From Psychrobacter pasteurii (GTDB lineage: Bacteria; Pseudomonadota; Gammaproteobacteria; Pseudomonadales; Moraxellaceae), in NCBI RefSeq assembly GCF_900162815.1, contig NZ_FUGD01000049.1, forward strand, positions 1-64,000: DNA of 64,000 nucleotides, written 5' to 3'. The notes under the pieces are model-generated. The model was given only the letters and a program-made list of their open reading frames with translations, had not been told where the DNA came from and ran no database searches. How positions within the stretch are numbered: the first letter of the stretch is position 1; each line of letters begins with the position of its first letter. Below, piece after piece: positions 49,246 to 59,112 of this stretch. Position numbers and translations under genes: made by a program.

Positions 49246-50495
49246 TAAAAGATACGACCATCATCACGTTTTTTGGCAAATTTGGCTATATTTGCTTCGA
49301 TATTAGTAGCGATATCAAGATAGAACTGCGCATAATCATCGCCCTGACCCTCATTAGCAATAACGCTCGGTACCCCTTTGTCAGCTTGGGCACGAATGTC
49401 ACTTGCTAGCGGAAGTTGTCCTAACAATGGCACTTGATATTCTTTAGCAATAGACTCGCCACCGCCTGCGCCAAATATGGCTTCAGTATGCCCACAGTTT
49501 GAGCAGGTATGCAATGCCATATTCTCCACCACCCCTATCACCGGAATGCTGGTTTTATTAAACATCTCAATCCCTTTTTGGGCATCCATTAGCGCGATAT
49601 GCTGTGGCGTGGTAACAATTACTGCACCCGTCACTGGAATGCGCTGTGCCAAAGTTAGCTGGATATCACCCGTACCTGGTGGCATATCAATAACCAAGTA
49701 ATCTAGCATCGGCCAGTTGGTCTGATTAAATAGCTGCATCAATGCACCGGTGGCTTTTGGACCACGCCAGGCCACAGGAGTGTTATCGCCATCCAATAAG
49801 CTACCGATAGATAACATCGCCAGACCATGCGCTTCTACAGGTACAAACTGCTCATTTTCTAACTGAGGCTTAACCCCTTCTACCCCAAGCATACTGGGCA
49901 TAGAAGGTCCATAAATATCTGCATCCAGCACCCCTACTTTATTACCCAGCTTTTGTAATGCCAAGGCGATATTGACGGTGGTGGTAGATTTACCCACACC
50001 GCCTTTGCCTGAGGCCACTACTAAAATATGTTTAATACGAGGATGAGGTTGCAGACTCGATTGAGTCGGAGCACGCTTGGTGATTGGTGGCTCGGCTGCA
50101 GCAGCAGTTTTTGGAGCCGCATCGATGGTTTTTGGTAAGGTTTTGCCACTTCCTTTGGTAGAGCTAACAGGCATAGCGTTATTGTCTGACATGGTTTTGG
50201 CTCCAGTAGCTTTAGGCAGCAGGGTAATATTTAAGTTAACTTCTTCTATACCGTGAGGCTTAAGCTTGAGACCCAGTTGTCTTTGGACCTCTTCAGGCTC
50301 TGCGCTCTCATCTAGGCGCAAATCTAAAGTTACCGTATCCCCATGATGTTGAAACTTGATTAACTCGTTTCTGCCACGACCCTGCGGATAGTTAGCCATC
50401 ACCTCTTTTGCTGCGGCTTCTAATTTTGCTGCTTGCTGAGAGTCTTCACTTTTGAGGGTGTTTTTATGAATCGTTTTTTTTATGAAATCAAACAT
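49245..50495 (-). CDS. apbC: Iron-sulfur cluster carrier protein ApbC (Mrp/NBP35 family)
   Basis: P-loop ATPase that delivers Fe-S clusters to target proteins. The ATG at 50495 (GGGG upstream) gives 416 residues; a TTG seven codons earlier is open but unlikely. An N-terminal DUF59-like segment (about 1-100) is followed by a Pro/Ala linker and the ATPase domain with ILVVASGKGGVGKSTTTVNI, DADIYGPSMPSMLG and VIDMPPGTGDIQLTL. The C-terminal cluster-binding pair is in HTCSNCGH. DUF2804 follows, overlapped. In E. coli mrp and metG are adjacent and divergent; here about 6 kb of other genes lie between them. Confidence 0.94.
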   Translation of the reverse strand: MFDFIKKTIHKNTLKSEDSQQAAKLEAAAKEVMANYPQGRGRNELIKFQHHGDTVTLDLRLDESAEPEEVQRQLGLKLKPHGIEEVNLNITLLPKATGAKTMSDNNAMPVSSTKGSGKTLPKTIDAAPKTAAAAEPPITKRAPTQSSLQPHPRIKHILVVASGKGGVGKSTTTVNIALALQKLGNKVGVLDADIYGPSMPSMLGVEGVKPQLENEQFVPVEAHGLAMLSIGSLLDGDNTPVAWRGPKATGALMQLFNQTNWPMLDYLVIDMPPGTGDIQLTLAQRIPVTGAVIVTTPQHIALMDAQKGIEMFNKTSIPVIGVVENMALHTCSNCGHTEAIFGAGGGESIAKEYQVPLLGQLPLASDIRAQADKGVPSVIANEGQGDDYAQFYLDIATNIEANIAKFAKKRDDGRIF

Positions 50496-50668
50496 TAATG
50501 CACTGCCCCTTAGCAACTTGTAACTGCTATCTATTGTGGTGCGTTATGTGGTTAATTAATAACTGACTCGTAGTATCTGTTTACGGTCGACACCTTTATA
50601 GCCTGCTAGCAAGTAAACTTAATATATAGCGAATCAGTTTAGCTCAATTTATGACTTAAAAAAACCAC

Positions 50669-50692
50669 AATGGCTTTGATGCTATTGCCATT
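50669..50692 (-). terminator. Weak hairpin after mgtE
   Basis: A 6-bp stem AATGGC (50669-50674) / GCCATT (50687-50692); on the minus strand it is followed by GTGG and then T7. It lies about 75 bases beyond the mgtE stop. Confidence 0.35.
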
Positions 50693-50765
50693 TTCTTTTT
50701 ATCTAAGAATAAAACCAGCTTTTATAAAACCAGATTTTCTACATCTTCTTTATTACAGCACCAAG

Positions 50766-52103
50766 TTACAGTACTAAAAACTTAGAAGCGATGAACAAAT
50801 AAATAGCGACCCCTGAAGCATCACACACTGAGGTGATTAATGGCGCACTGGCACTGGCAGGGTCAAAGCCAAATTTATTTAGTATAAAAGGCAAGCTCAT
50901 GCCGATCACACAACCAATCATTACCACAGAGACCATACTCAACGCGAGTACTAACGATACCATGGCATCGCCACGGAAATAACCAATGACCGAAATCGCG
51001 GCAGCCATAGTGATACCCAGCAATAAAGCAACCATAGCTTCACGGCCCAATAATGTGAACCAATCTCGCATGACCACCTCTCCGGTAGCCAAAGCACGTA
51101 CCATCAAGGTGGCAGACTGAGAGCCCGCGTTACCGCCACTATCTACGAGTAAGGGCAAGAAGAATACCAGTACTAAGTTGGCAGCAATCACATCCTCAAA
51201 GTGAGCAATTCCCACTCCTGAGATTAGGTTACCAAATACTAAAAACACCAGCCAAAACACACGCTTACGATATAAAATTCGAATACTGGTGTCTTTAAAG
51301 CTACCTATTAAACTTGAAACACCCCCTGACTTATGGAAGTCATCTGTGGCCTCATCACTGGCCACGTCCATCGCGTCATCGTGGGTGACAATACCGACTA
51401 AGGCTCCGTTATTATCAATAATAGGTAACGCAATTAAGTCATAGCGGGCAATGGTTTTTGCCACATCTTCTTGGTCTTCATGCACATTCGACGCCACTAC
51501 TTTGGTCAGCATGATGTCGCCAATAATCTGATTGGGCGAGGCCAAGATTAAGGTTCTTAGAGAGACCACCCCTTGTAGCTTACGCTGTTCATCGATGACG
51601 TAAGCATGATAAATAGTTTCTGCATCAGGGGCCTCTAATCGCAAAGCGGCTAAAGCTTGTGCTACCGTCATTTGCGCCTTTAAAGTAGCGTAGTCTGAGG
51701 TCATTAATGCCCCAGCTGTTTTTTCAGCATAGGCAGACAGTCGTCTGATGTCTTCGCGTTCAGCCTGAGCCAAGGCAGGTAATAAGGCATCGCGCTGATC
51801 TTGGTCCAAACGCTTATATAAGTCGGTTCGCTCATCCGATGGCATCTCGCCCACTAGCTTCGCAAGACTGGCTCGAGGAAATAAGAAGGCCATTTCCATC
51901 TGTTCTTCTGGGTCAAGATAAGAAAAAACAGTGGCTCTATCTGGCAGCTTTTCTAATAACTTCCACGACATATCAGAGTCTAATAAAGTCAGTATGTCGG
52001 CAATGTCGATCGGACGCAAATCCTTTAATTGATCTACGGCTTGGTCAAATTGTTGATTTTCAATGGCATTTTCTAAGAATAATGCAGTCGCTTTATGATC
52101 CAT
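50766..52103 (-). CDS. mgtE: Magnesium transporter MgtE
   Basis: A 445-residue Mg2+ channel. The cytoplasmic N domain (about 1-125, helical, LKDLRPIDIADILTLLDSD) is followed by two CBS domains (about 130-250) that gate it in response to Mg2+, then the connecting helix and five membrane helices (about 280-445). The pore helix contains VFFLPLLVDSGGNAGSQSATLMVRAL, the MgtE signature. AAGGAG precedes the ATG. Between it and the hbdH module lie terminator hairpins, so it is a separate unit. Confidence 0.95.
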   Translation of the reverse strand: MDHKATALFLENAIENQQFDQAVDQLKDLRPIDIADILTLLDSDMSWKLLEKLPDRATVFSYLDPEEQMEMAFLFPRASLAKLVGEMPSDERTDLYKRLDQDQRDALLPALAQAEREDIRRLSAYAEKTAGALMTSDYATLKAQMTVAQALAALRLEAPDAETIYHAYVIDEQRKLQGVVSLRTLILASPNQIIGDIMLTKVVASNVHEDQEDVAKTIARYDLIALPIIDNNGALVGIVTHDDAMDVASDEATDDFHKSGGVSSLIGSFKDTSIRILYRKRVFWLVFLVFGNLISGVGIAHFEDVIAANLVLVFFLPLLVDSGGNAGSQSATLMVRALATGEVVMRDWFTLLGREAMVALLLGITMAAAISVIGYFRGDAMVSLVLALSMVSVVMIGCVIGMSLPFILNKFGFDPASASAPLITSVCDASGVAIYLFIASKFLVL

Positions 52104-52157
52104 AATTTGTACTCCTTGCAGCCCAGTCTTTGTTGCAAGTAACCATAGAAATAAAAT

Positions 52158-52191
52158 AATAAAAAAGAGCCAATAGTTATATTATTGGCTC
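52158..52191 (-). terminator. Terminator upstream of mgtE
   Basis: A 9-bp perfect stem GAGCCAATA (52167-52175) / TATTGGCTC (52183-52191), loop of seven, followed on the minus strand by T6 and more T-rich sequence. It stops readthrough from the hbdH module into mgtE. Confidence 0.8.
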
Positions 52192-52338
52192 CTGATTTAG
52201 GCTCTAAATACTAGCTTTATTAGGGCAGTTGAAATAAGTGGCAGTCTAAAAGAGTCATTTACATAACACTATTTATATATAAATTTAGAGTTTGTCTTCA
52301 CTGACTTAGCAATAGTATTGACGGTTTAATTTTTCGTC

Positions 52339-52367
52339 AAAAGCACCTAAAATCGTCTTTTTGGTGC
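52339..52367 (-). terminator. Probable terminator after hbdH
   Basis: On the minus strand GCACC pairs with GGTGC, extended by an A-A mismatch and AAAA/TTTT, then a TTTT tail (52342-52339). It is about 125 bases beyond the hbdH stop. Confidence 0.5.
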
Positions 52368-52492
52368 CCATTAACTCGGTTTAAACAAAACTCAAACAAA
52401 TGCTAAGCGATTGCCATTTTTTTAACAAGGGGCTGTTTGTTAAAAAAGTGACTTCTAAATTTAAACTGCCTGCTTATTTTCTAGATAAAAAG

Positions 52493-53290
52493 TTAATTCA
52501 TAAACCAACCGTGACTAGCTACAATCGACTGCCCAGTAAACACATTAGTTGGGAATGCTGCCAAAAATAGCGCTAACTGTGCAATATCTGCCGTACTGGT
52601 AAATTCCTTATCCACTGTATTAACTAGCATAATATCATTAACTACTTGCTCCTCACTAATGCCCTTTTCCCTTGCCTGTTCAGGAATCTGCTTCTCAACC
52701 AGCGGTGTTTTCACAAACCCTGGGCAAATCACATGAGAACGAACATTATATTGAGCGCCTTCTTTCGCCAATACACGACATAACCCCAGTAGCCCATGTT
52801 TTGCTGTTACATAAGGTGCTTTAAACAAAGATGCTTCATGTGAATGTACGGAGCCGGTATAAATCACCGTACCCACTTTGTCACTATCATACATATACTG
52901 TAGTGCCGCTTTTGTGGTCAAAAATGCACCGTCTAAATGAATAGATTGCATCTTTTTCCAATCACTAAAGCTTAACTTATGAATGGGATCAATGATTTGA
53001 ATACCTGCATTAGATACCAAAATATCAATACTACCGAAGTGTTTAACTAAGGCCTCTACTCCCTCATTTACCGCTGTTTCAGAGGAGACATCCATAGCGA
53101 TGGCTAAAGCCTTACCGCCTGACTCTTCAATGACTGCTGCTACTTTTTGTGCAGCTTCAAGATTAATATCTGCCACACCAACGGCTGCGCCTGCTTTGGC
53201 ATAAGTTTCAGCAATGTCACGACCAATACCACTAGCAGCGCCAGTAACCAATGCCACTTGGCCGGTTAAATCTTGATTTAGTTGACTCAT
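52493..53290 (-). CDS. hbdH: 3-hydroxybutyrate dehydrogenase
   Basis: Short-chain dehydrogenase that interconverts (R)-3-hydroxybutyrate and acetoacetate with NAD+. The 265-residue protein has the Rossmann motif TGAASGIG (17-24), NAG (94-96) and the catalytic set Ser147, Tyr160 and Lys164 (YVTAKHG). The substrate-family pattern [20 protein letters not shown] fits HBDH. AGGAG precedes the ATG. It is the last gene after scoA and scoB; together they turn 3-hydroxybutyrate into acetoacetyl-CoA. The start is 97 bases after the scoB stop. Symbol bdhA is also used. Confidence 0.93.
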   Translation of the reverse strand: MSQLNQDLTGQVALVTGAASGIGRDIAETYAKAGAAVGVADINLEAAQKVAAVIEESGGKALAIAMDVSSETAVNEGVEALVKHFGSIDILVSNAGIQIIDPIHKLSFSDWKKMQSIHLDGAFLTTKAALQYMYDSDKVGTVIYTGSVHSHEASLFKAPYVTAKHGLLGLCRVLAKEGAQYNVRSHVICPGFVKTPLVEKQIPEQAREKGISEEQVVNDIMLVNTVDKEFTSTADIAQLALFLAAFPTNVFTGQSIVASHGWFMN

Positions 53291-53387
53291 CCTTGTGTAC
53301 TCCTAAGTGCCGAATAGCATCTTAAAATTGACGCTATTCGGCTGTATATAGATTTATACTTGCAATTTAATAGTCATATAAAAATAA

Positions 53388-54017
53388 CTACTGACTAATA
53401 GTAACTGGCGTATTTTTTTGTAGCTCTTCAAAACTTACACCATCAGCCAACTCTACTAGCTTAAGACCATTTTCAGTGACATCCATTACCGCAAGCTCAG
53501 TGATAATACGGTCAACCACTTTTTTTCCAGTTAAAGGCAGCTGACACTCAGCCAAGATCTTAGGTTCGCCATGCTTATTAATTTGCTCCATAAGTACGAT
53601 GACTCGCTGCACGCCAGCCACTAAGTCCATAGCACCGCCCATGCCTTTTACCATCTTACCTGGTATCATCCAGTTGGCTAAGTCGCCGTGCTCAGATACT
53701 TCCATTGCACCCAAAATAGCCAGGTTAACATGACCGCCACGAATCATAGCAAAAGAGTCTGAACTGCCAAAGAAGCTGGCGCCAGTTTTAGCAGTTACCG
53801 TTTGCTTACCGGCATTAATTAAATCTGGATCAACTTTATCTTCTGTAGGAAACTCACCAATACCTAATAGACCATTCTCTGACTGTAGCCAAACCTTCAT
53901 ACCTTCAGGGATATAGTTAGCTACCATGGTAGGCAGTCCAATCCCTAAATTCACATAAAACCCATCTTGTAATTCTTTAGCGGCGCGTTGAGCCATTTGC
54001 TCTCTCGTCCATGCCAT
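53388..54017 (-). CDS. scoB: 3-oxoacid CoA-transferase subunit B
   Basis: Beta subunit of succinyl-CoA:3-ketoacid (acetoacetate) CoA-transferase. The ATG at 54017, with AAGGAGT seven bases upstream, gives 209 residues starting [16 protein letters not shown]; the frame is open 21 codons further but that part is not typical. The catalytic glutamate is Glu47 in [15 protein letters not shown]. The motif [20 protein letters not shown] is also conserved. It follows scoA by 76 bases. Confidence 0.96.
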   Translation of the reverse strand: MAWTREQMAQRAAKELQDGFYVNLGIGLPTMVANYIPEGMKVWLQSENGLLGIGEFPTEDKVDPDLINAGKQTVTAKTGASFFGSSDSFAMIRGGHVNLAILGAMEVSEHGDLANWMIPGKMVKGMGGAMDLVAGVQRVIVLMEQINKHGEPKILAECQLPLTGKKVVDRIITELAVMDVTENGLKLVELADGVSFEELQKNTPVTISQ

Positions 54018-54093
54018 GTTAATACTCCTTGTTTGCTTTTTTATTCTTACAAAATATTTATACCAATCATTGATAACCATTCACTGTATGGTT

Positions 54094-54795
54094 TTATTTT
54101 TTGACAGTGATTTTTTCAATGCGTTTTTCTGGTGTGCTATTTAATACCAAACGCTGTACGAAAATACCCGGCAAGTGAATCTCATCAGCATCTAGCTCAC
54201 CAATCTCAACGATTTCTTCTACTTCAGCCACGGTGATTTTGCCCGCCATAGCACAATCTGGGTTAAAGTTACGGGCAGTTTTATTGAAAATTAGGTTCCC
54301 AGCTTTATCCGCTTTTTGGGCCTTCACTAACGCCACATCGGCTGTAAGTGAATGCTCTAGGATATAAGTGCGACCATCAAATTCACGGGTCTCTTTGCCC
54401 TCAGCCACTTGAGTGCCCACACCTGTAGCTGTATAAAAGGCTGGAATACCTGCCCCACCTGCACGCAGTTTTTCTGCCAAAGTCCCTTGTGGGGTTAATT
54501 CAACTTCTAATTCACCGCCTAGGAATTGACGCTCAAACTCTTTGTTTTCACCCACATAAGAGGAAATCATCTTTTTGATTTGACGCGTTTGTAATAGCAG
54601 GCCTAGCCCAAAGTCATCTACCCCAGCGTTATTACTAATACAAGTCAGCTCTTTAGCGCCGCTGTCTCTTAAAGCCAGGATTAGAGCTTCAGGAATACCG
54701 CATAGGCCAAATCCGCCGATGGCCAAAGTTTGTCCGTCCTGGATGATATCTTTTAGCGCAGCTTCGGCACTATCGTATACTTTTGATTGACTCAT
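54094..54795 (-). CDS. scoA: 3-oxoacid CoA-transferase subunit A
   Basis: Alpha subunit of the acetoacetate CoA-transferase, which moves CoA from succinyl-CoA to acetoacetate. The 233-residue length is normal. The family block [19 protein letters not shown] (about 20-38) is present, followed by [17 protein letters not shown] and [23 protein letters not shown] lies before the ATG. It is the first gene of the hbdH module and is divergent from the GntP permease with a 351-base shared region. Confidence 0.96.
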   Translation of the reverse strand: MSQSKVYDSAEAALKDIIQDGQTLAIGGFGLCGIPEALILALRDSGAKELTCISNNAGVDDFGLGLLLQTRQIKKMISSYVGENKEFERQFLGGELEVELTPQGTLAEKLRAGGAGIPAFYTATGVGTQVAEGKETREFDGRTYILEHSLTADVALVKAQKADKAGNLIFNKTARNFNPDCAMAGKITVAEVEEIVEIGELDADEIHLPGIFVQRLVLNSTPEKRIEKITVKK

Positions 54796-55146
54796 TATTC
54801 TCTCCCTGTTGAATCAACTTAATTTGTTGCGTAGACATTATCTATGCTGATAATGTAGGTTTTAGTAGAGCTATGAAATTTTTGGCTAGTTACGTACTCT
54901 TTTTTCAATAGTTATAGTGTATATTCGTAATATCTAATACAATGCAATTAGCCAGTAAATAGCTTATGAGCTCATTAGTTTACTGTATTTATCACTTATG
55001 GTACAACTGTTTACTTATACTCTTGTTTATCCTTCTATTTATATTGATCTACTTGATATAAGGACTTATCAGTAGCACAGCCAATTAAAGAAATTTAATT
55101 GGCTGAATGTTTCTTTATTCATACTCAAGCCAAGGAGAAGGCGTTT
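54796..55146. other. Divergent promoter region of scoA and the GntP permease
   Basis: 351 bases, AT-rich, no credible gene. It must hold promoters for both directions. The clearest structure is the 28-base hairpin at 55078-55105 in the leader of the permease. No sigma-54 type site was seen. Confidence 0.5.
55078..55105 (+). promoter_or_regulatory. 12-bp leader hairpin with GAAA loop before the GntP gene
   Basis: CAGCCAATTAAA (55078-55089) pairs perfectly with TTTAATTGGCTG (55094-55105) around a GAAA tetraloop, a very stable loop in RNA. It is 41 bases before the permease ATG and is followed by a T-rich stretch (TGTTTCTTTATT). It could attenuate or stabilise the permease mRNA, or act as a DNA palindrome for a regulator. 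Confidence 0.55.
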
Positions 55147-56557
55147 ATGTTTAGCACACTTGCGATTATCATTACTTTATTATTGCTGATGTTTTTTTGC
55201 CTATCGCGGCTACTCAGTTTTAATCTTAGCCCCTATCATGGCTGTTTTAGCAGTCCTGTTGTCAGGTGACTTTTTAAGCAGTATCCCTGCCTATACTGAT
55301 GTATTCATGTCCGCGCTTAGTGGGTTCTTACTAAAGTTCTTCCCAATATTTTTATTAGGCGCATTATTTGGTCGTTTGATCGCCGACTCGGGTGCTGCAA
55401 CTGCCATTGCAAATACTGTTGTCGATAAGTTAGGCAGTAATAAAGCTATCTTAGCGGTAATTTTAGTATGTGCTATTTTAACTTATGGTGGTGTTTCATT
55501 ATTTGTGGTGGCTTTCGCAATCTACCCGATTGCCAAAAACCTATTTAAAGCCGCTGATGTCCCTAAGCGTTTAATTCCAGCAGCCATCGCTTTAGGGTCA
55601 TTTACCTTTACCATGACAGCTTTACCTGGCACACCTGCAATTCAAAATGCCATTCCTATCCCATACTATAATACCAACGTATTTGCCGCACCCATTCTTG
55701 GAATCATAGGGGCCGCGATTATGTTTTTTGCTGGTTGGTACTGGCTACAATCTCGTGCCAATAAAGCAAAATTAGCTGGCGAAGGCTATGGTGAACATGA
55801 TGATGATTTAGAGCAAAAAGGAGACATTGATCACAGCCAAACCACATCTGATAATCAAATTTCCTTTGTTACAGCAATGATTCCTCTTATCCTAGTTATT
55901 GGCCTAAATGCCCTATTAACTTATGTCGTGTTCCCAAGTCTAGACTTCAGCAGTTTGCAAGCTCAGTATCCTGACTTAAATATTCAGGGCTCTTTAGGAC
56001 TTTGGTCAATTATTATTGCTCTACTTGTAGCATGTACCGTCTTGGTTATATTACGCATTGGTCATTGGCATAATCTCAAGACCTCTATCAACCGTGGTAC
56101 ATATGAGTCTATGCTGCCCATCTTCAACACTGCCTCTGAAGTGGGATATGGTGCAGTTATTGCCTCTTTAGCCGGCTTTATTATTATTCGTGATAGTATT
56201 TTAAATCTTACCCCAGATAACCCCCTTATTTCTGAAGCAGTAGCTATGACTACTTTAGCCGGTATTACAGGCTCCTCTTCAGGCGGTCTAAGTATTGCAC
56301 TATCAACCCTAGGGGAAAACTATTATCAAATGGCACTGGCCACAGGCATTAACCCTGAGCTTATGCACCGAGTAGCAGTTATGGCCGCAGGTGGACTAGA
56401 CACGTTACCGCATAGTGGTGCGGTGATTACTTTACTGGCAATTTGTGGTCTTACTCACAAACAATCTTATTTGAATATAGCTATGGTAACCATGCTGATC
56501 CCTTTAGTAGCCACTACTACTGTAATTATTTTAGGAACGTTACTAGGGTCTTTTTAA
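55147..56557 (+). pseudogene. GntP-family permease, broken by one extra T
   Basis: The gene should start at the ATG at 55147 (AAGGAGAAGG upstream): it reads MFSTLAIIITLLLLMFF, then reaches T7 at 55192-55198 and runs out of frame to an early stop. With six T the frame would continue AYRGYSVLILAPIMAVL into the long frame that ends at 56557, about 469 residues in all. The rest is a normal GntP permease (LKFFPIFLLGALFGRLIADS, SFTFTMTALPGTPAIQNAIP, ITGSSSGGLSIALSTLGENY, GGLDTLPHSGAVITLLAI). It probably imports 3-hydroxybutyrate or acetoacetate for the divergent sco/hbdH genes (inference from position). The slip may be a sequencing error, a mutation, or phase variation. Confidence 0.8.
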
Positions 56558-56584
56558 TAAAAGAATAGAGTAAAAAAACTTATT

Positions 56585-56625
56585 TAAAGAAGCCTTCTTA
56601 TTTAGGTAAGAAGGCTTCTTTAGCA
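56585..56625 (+). terminator. Terminator after the GntP gene
   Basis: A 16-bp perfect stem TAAAGAAGCCTTCTTA (56585-56600) / TAAGAAGGCTTCTTTA (56607-56622), loop TTTAGG, then a short T-rich tail (GCATTTTATTT). Confidence 0.85.
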
Positions 56626-56850
56626 TTTTATTTATATAAAAGTAAAATTTATATCCCAACCTCCAACAATTTTTTCACCAACTTACGCCAATATATCTTC
56701 ATAACCACCCTATTTTAGAGCCCTCTATTTCTAATTGAGCCTATTTAAATAGAGGTTAATTCCCATTTTTATGCCATTTGCGGTATCATAGGCACACATC
56801 TTAAATTCAGATAATCTTCTTAAAAACCAATAAACTTTATAGGTGATTTT

Positions 56851-58938
56851 GTGCGTCAAATTCTTGTTACCAGTGCCCTTCCCTATGCCAATGGTCCTAT
56901 TCATCTAGGCCACTTGGTTGAATATATTCAAACTGACATCTGGGTAAGAGCTATGAAGGCTCAGGGTCATCAAGTAACTTATGTTTGTGCTGATGACGCT
57001 CACGGCACCGCTATTATGTTAAAAGCTGAAGCCAATGGTATTAGCCCAGAAGAGCAAATTGCGAACGTAAAAGCTTCACACGAAACTGATTTTAGTAAGT
57101 TCTTAATTAACTTCGATAACTATCATTCAACTCATTCAGAAGAAAACCGTGAGTTGTCTGAGCTAATTTATCGCCGTTTAAATAGTGAAGGTCATATCTC
57201 AACCAAAGATGTTGAGCAGTTATTTGACCCAGAAAAAGGCTTATTCTTAGCGGACCGTTTCGTTAAGGGCGAATGTCCTGAATGTGCGGCGCAAGATCAA
57301 TACGGTGATAACTGTGAAGTGTGTGGTACCACTTATAACGCTACTGAACTAAAAAACCCGTACTCAACTCTTTCAGGCTCAACCCCGGTTCTAAAAACCT
57401 CTAAGCACTATTTCTTTAACTTGCCAGAGTTTGAGCAGTTCTTACAACAGTGGACTAAAGATGAGGGCCGTTTGCAGCCTTCAGTATCCAATAAGCTACA
57501 AGAGTGGTTTGAAGCGGGACTTGCCAGCTGGGACATCTCACGTGATGCTCCCTACTTTGGTTTTAAAATCCCAGATACACCAGAAAATGAGCCAGACAAA
57601 TACTTCTACGTTTGGCTAGACGCGCCTGTTGGTTATATGGCCAGCTTCAAAAACTTATGTGAGCAGCGTAAGGACTCAACTGATCCTGCCAAGCCTGCCT
57701 TAAACTTTGACGACTACTGGCTAGAAGAAAACCAGCACAAAACTGAGCTGTATCACTTTATTGGTAAAGACATCGTTTATTTCCACGCTTTATTCTGGCC
57801 AGCCATGTTAGCCGGTGCTCAATACCGCACTCCAACTGGTGTATTCGCTCACGGCTTCTTAATGGTAAATGGCGATAAGATGAGTAAATCGCGCGGTACC
57901 TTTATTCAAGCAGAAACGTTTGCCAACCACTTACACCCAGAGTACTTACGTTACTACTTTGCCAGCAAGCTGTCTGAAAAAGTAGAAGACATTAACTTAG
58001 ACTTCGCTGACTTCATGCAAAAAGTAAACTCTGATATGGTCGGAAAAGTGGTCAACATTGCCAGTCGTAGTGCTGGATTTATTTATAAAAAATATGATGG
58101 CATGCTGTCTGAAACCTGTGCTGAGCCTGAGTTATTAAACGATATCGTTCGTACTGGTGAAGAGATCGCAACCGCTTATGAAAATCGTGAGTTTAGCCGT
58201 GCCATGCGTCTAATTATGCAGTGTGCGGACAAAGCTAACGAATACATTGATAGCAAAAAACCTTGGGCTATGGCCAAAGAAGAAGGTACAGAACAAGAAG
58301 TGCAAGATGTGTGTACTGTGGCCATCAATATCTTCCGCCAACTGATGGTATACCTAGCTCCAGTATTGCCTGAGCTTACCGATAACGCGAAAGCTTTCTT
58401 AAACATTGATGACTTAAGCTTTGCGAGCCGTCATGAGCTACTACTAGGTCATAAAATTAACAAGTTCAAACCACTAATGCAGCGTATCGAGCAATCACAG
58501 ATTGATGCCATGATTGAAGACTCTAAGCAAGACTTGCAAGCCGCGGCTGCTCCTGTAGCTGAAGATAAAAAATCTTCTTCAAATAAAGCAGAGAAAGCTG
58601 CCGACAGTGACCACATCGAATTTGATGACTTCATGAAAGTTGAAATGACTGTGGCTCAGGTGCTTGAATGCAACTATGTTGAAGGGGCTGACAAGCTACT
58701 TCAATTTACCCTTGATGTGGGTAAAGAGCAGCCTATCAACGTCTTTAGTGGTATCCGCAAGTTTTATGAGCCTGAGCAGTTGGCCAATAAAAAAGTCATC
58801 TGTGTGACCAACCTTGCCCCACGCAAAATGAAGTTTGGTGTGTCAGAGGGTATGATTTTATCTTCTGGTGACCCAAAAACAGGGTTGGTGGTCATTACGT
58901 TACCAGATGAGTGTCAAGTAGGTGACAAGTTGGCCTAA
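56851..58938 (+). CDS. metG: Methionyl-tRNA synthetase
   Basis: Charges tRNA-Met in the cytoplasm. At 695 residues it is the long form with a C-terminal tRNA-binding domain (about 585-695; [38 protein letters not shown]). Visible are the HIGH-type motif HLGH (18-21), zinc-binding Cys in [18 protein letters not shown] (four-cysteine type), and KMSKS at 343-347. A linker rich in K, S and A ([14 protein letters not shown]) precedes the last domain. The start is GTG with AGGTGA upstream. It is transcribed away from apbC and dcd. Confidence 0.97.
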   Translation: MRQILVTSALPYANGPIHLGHLVEYIQTDIWVRAMKAQGHQVTYVCADDAHGTAIMLKAEANGISPEEQIANVKASHETDFSKFLINFDNYHSTHSEENRELSELIYRRLNSEGHISTKDVEQLFDPEKGLFLADRFVKGECPECAAQDQYGDNCEVCGTTYNATELKNPYSTLSGSTPVLKTSKHYFFNLPEFEQFLQQWTKDEGRLQPSVSNKLQEWFEAGLASWDISRDAPYFGFKIPDTPENEPDKYFYVWLDAPVGYMASFKNLCEQRKDSTDPAKPALNFDDYWLEENQHKTELYHFIGKDIVYFHALFWPAMLAGAQYRTPTGVFAHGFLMVNGDKMSKSRGTFIQAETFANHLHPEYLRYYFASKLSEKVEDINLDFADFMQKVNSDMVGKVVNIASRSAGFIYKKYDGMLSETCAEPELLNDIVRTGEEIATAYENREFSRAMRLIMQCADKANEYIDSKKPWAMAKEEGTEQEVQDVCTVAINIFRQLMVYLAPVLPELTDNAKAFLNIDDLSFASRHELLLGHKINKFKPLMQRIEQSQIDAMIEDSKQDLQAAAAPVAEDKKSSSNKAEKAADSDHIEFDDFMKVEMTVAQVLECNYVEGADKLLQFTLDVGKEQPINVFSGIRKFYEPEQLANKKVICVTNLAPRKMKFGVSEGMILSSGDPKTGLVVITLPDECQVGDKLA

Positions 58939-58999
58939 AAACCCTCTATAATAAAAGACTATTCAGGCTAATAAATAGCTTGCGATTAGTCACCAAAAG

Positions 59000-59027
59000 G
59001 CCGATGTTACCCACATCGGCTTTTTTT
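59000..59027 (+). terminator. Rho-independent terminator after metG
   Basis: A perfect 8-bp stem GCCGATGT (59000-59007) / ACATCGGC (59013-59020), loop TACCC, followed by T7. Confidence 0.95.
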
Positions 59028-59073
59028 ATTACGCTTTATAGTCGTTGACTACTTTTTTTATTTCTTAGTTGTG

Positions 59074-59087
59074 TTACATTATTGTAA
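59074..59087. promoter_or_regulatory. Inverted repeat upstream of the first binding-protein gene
   Basis: TTACA-TTAT-TGTAA, a 5-bp inverted repeat with a four-base centre, 26 bases before the annotated ATG at 59113. It lies where a promoter would be expected, next to TTGTAATAT. Short enough to be chance. Confidence 0.25.
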
Positions 59088-59112
59088 TATAGACTTACAC
59101 TGTTAAACTTAA

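Larger units (their letters stand above)
52104..52492. other. Intergenic region between mgtE and hbdH
   Basis: 389 bases with no credible gene. It holds two minus-strand terminator candidates (52160-52191 and 52339-52367) and a further AT-only hairpin TTTTTTAACAA (52418-52428) / TTGTTAAAAAA (52437-52447), plus the mgtE promoter, which cannot be pinpointed. Confidence 0.5.

Noticed and set aside
55238-56557. GntP permease starting at the internal ATG as an intact gene
   Set aside because: The upstream frame encodes the missing first helix and has the strong ribosome site; the internal ATG has none and lies within a helix.
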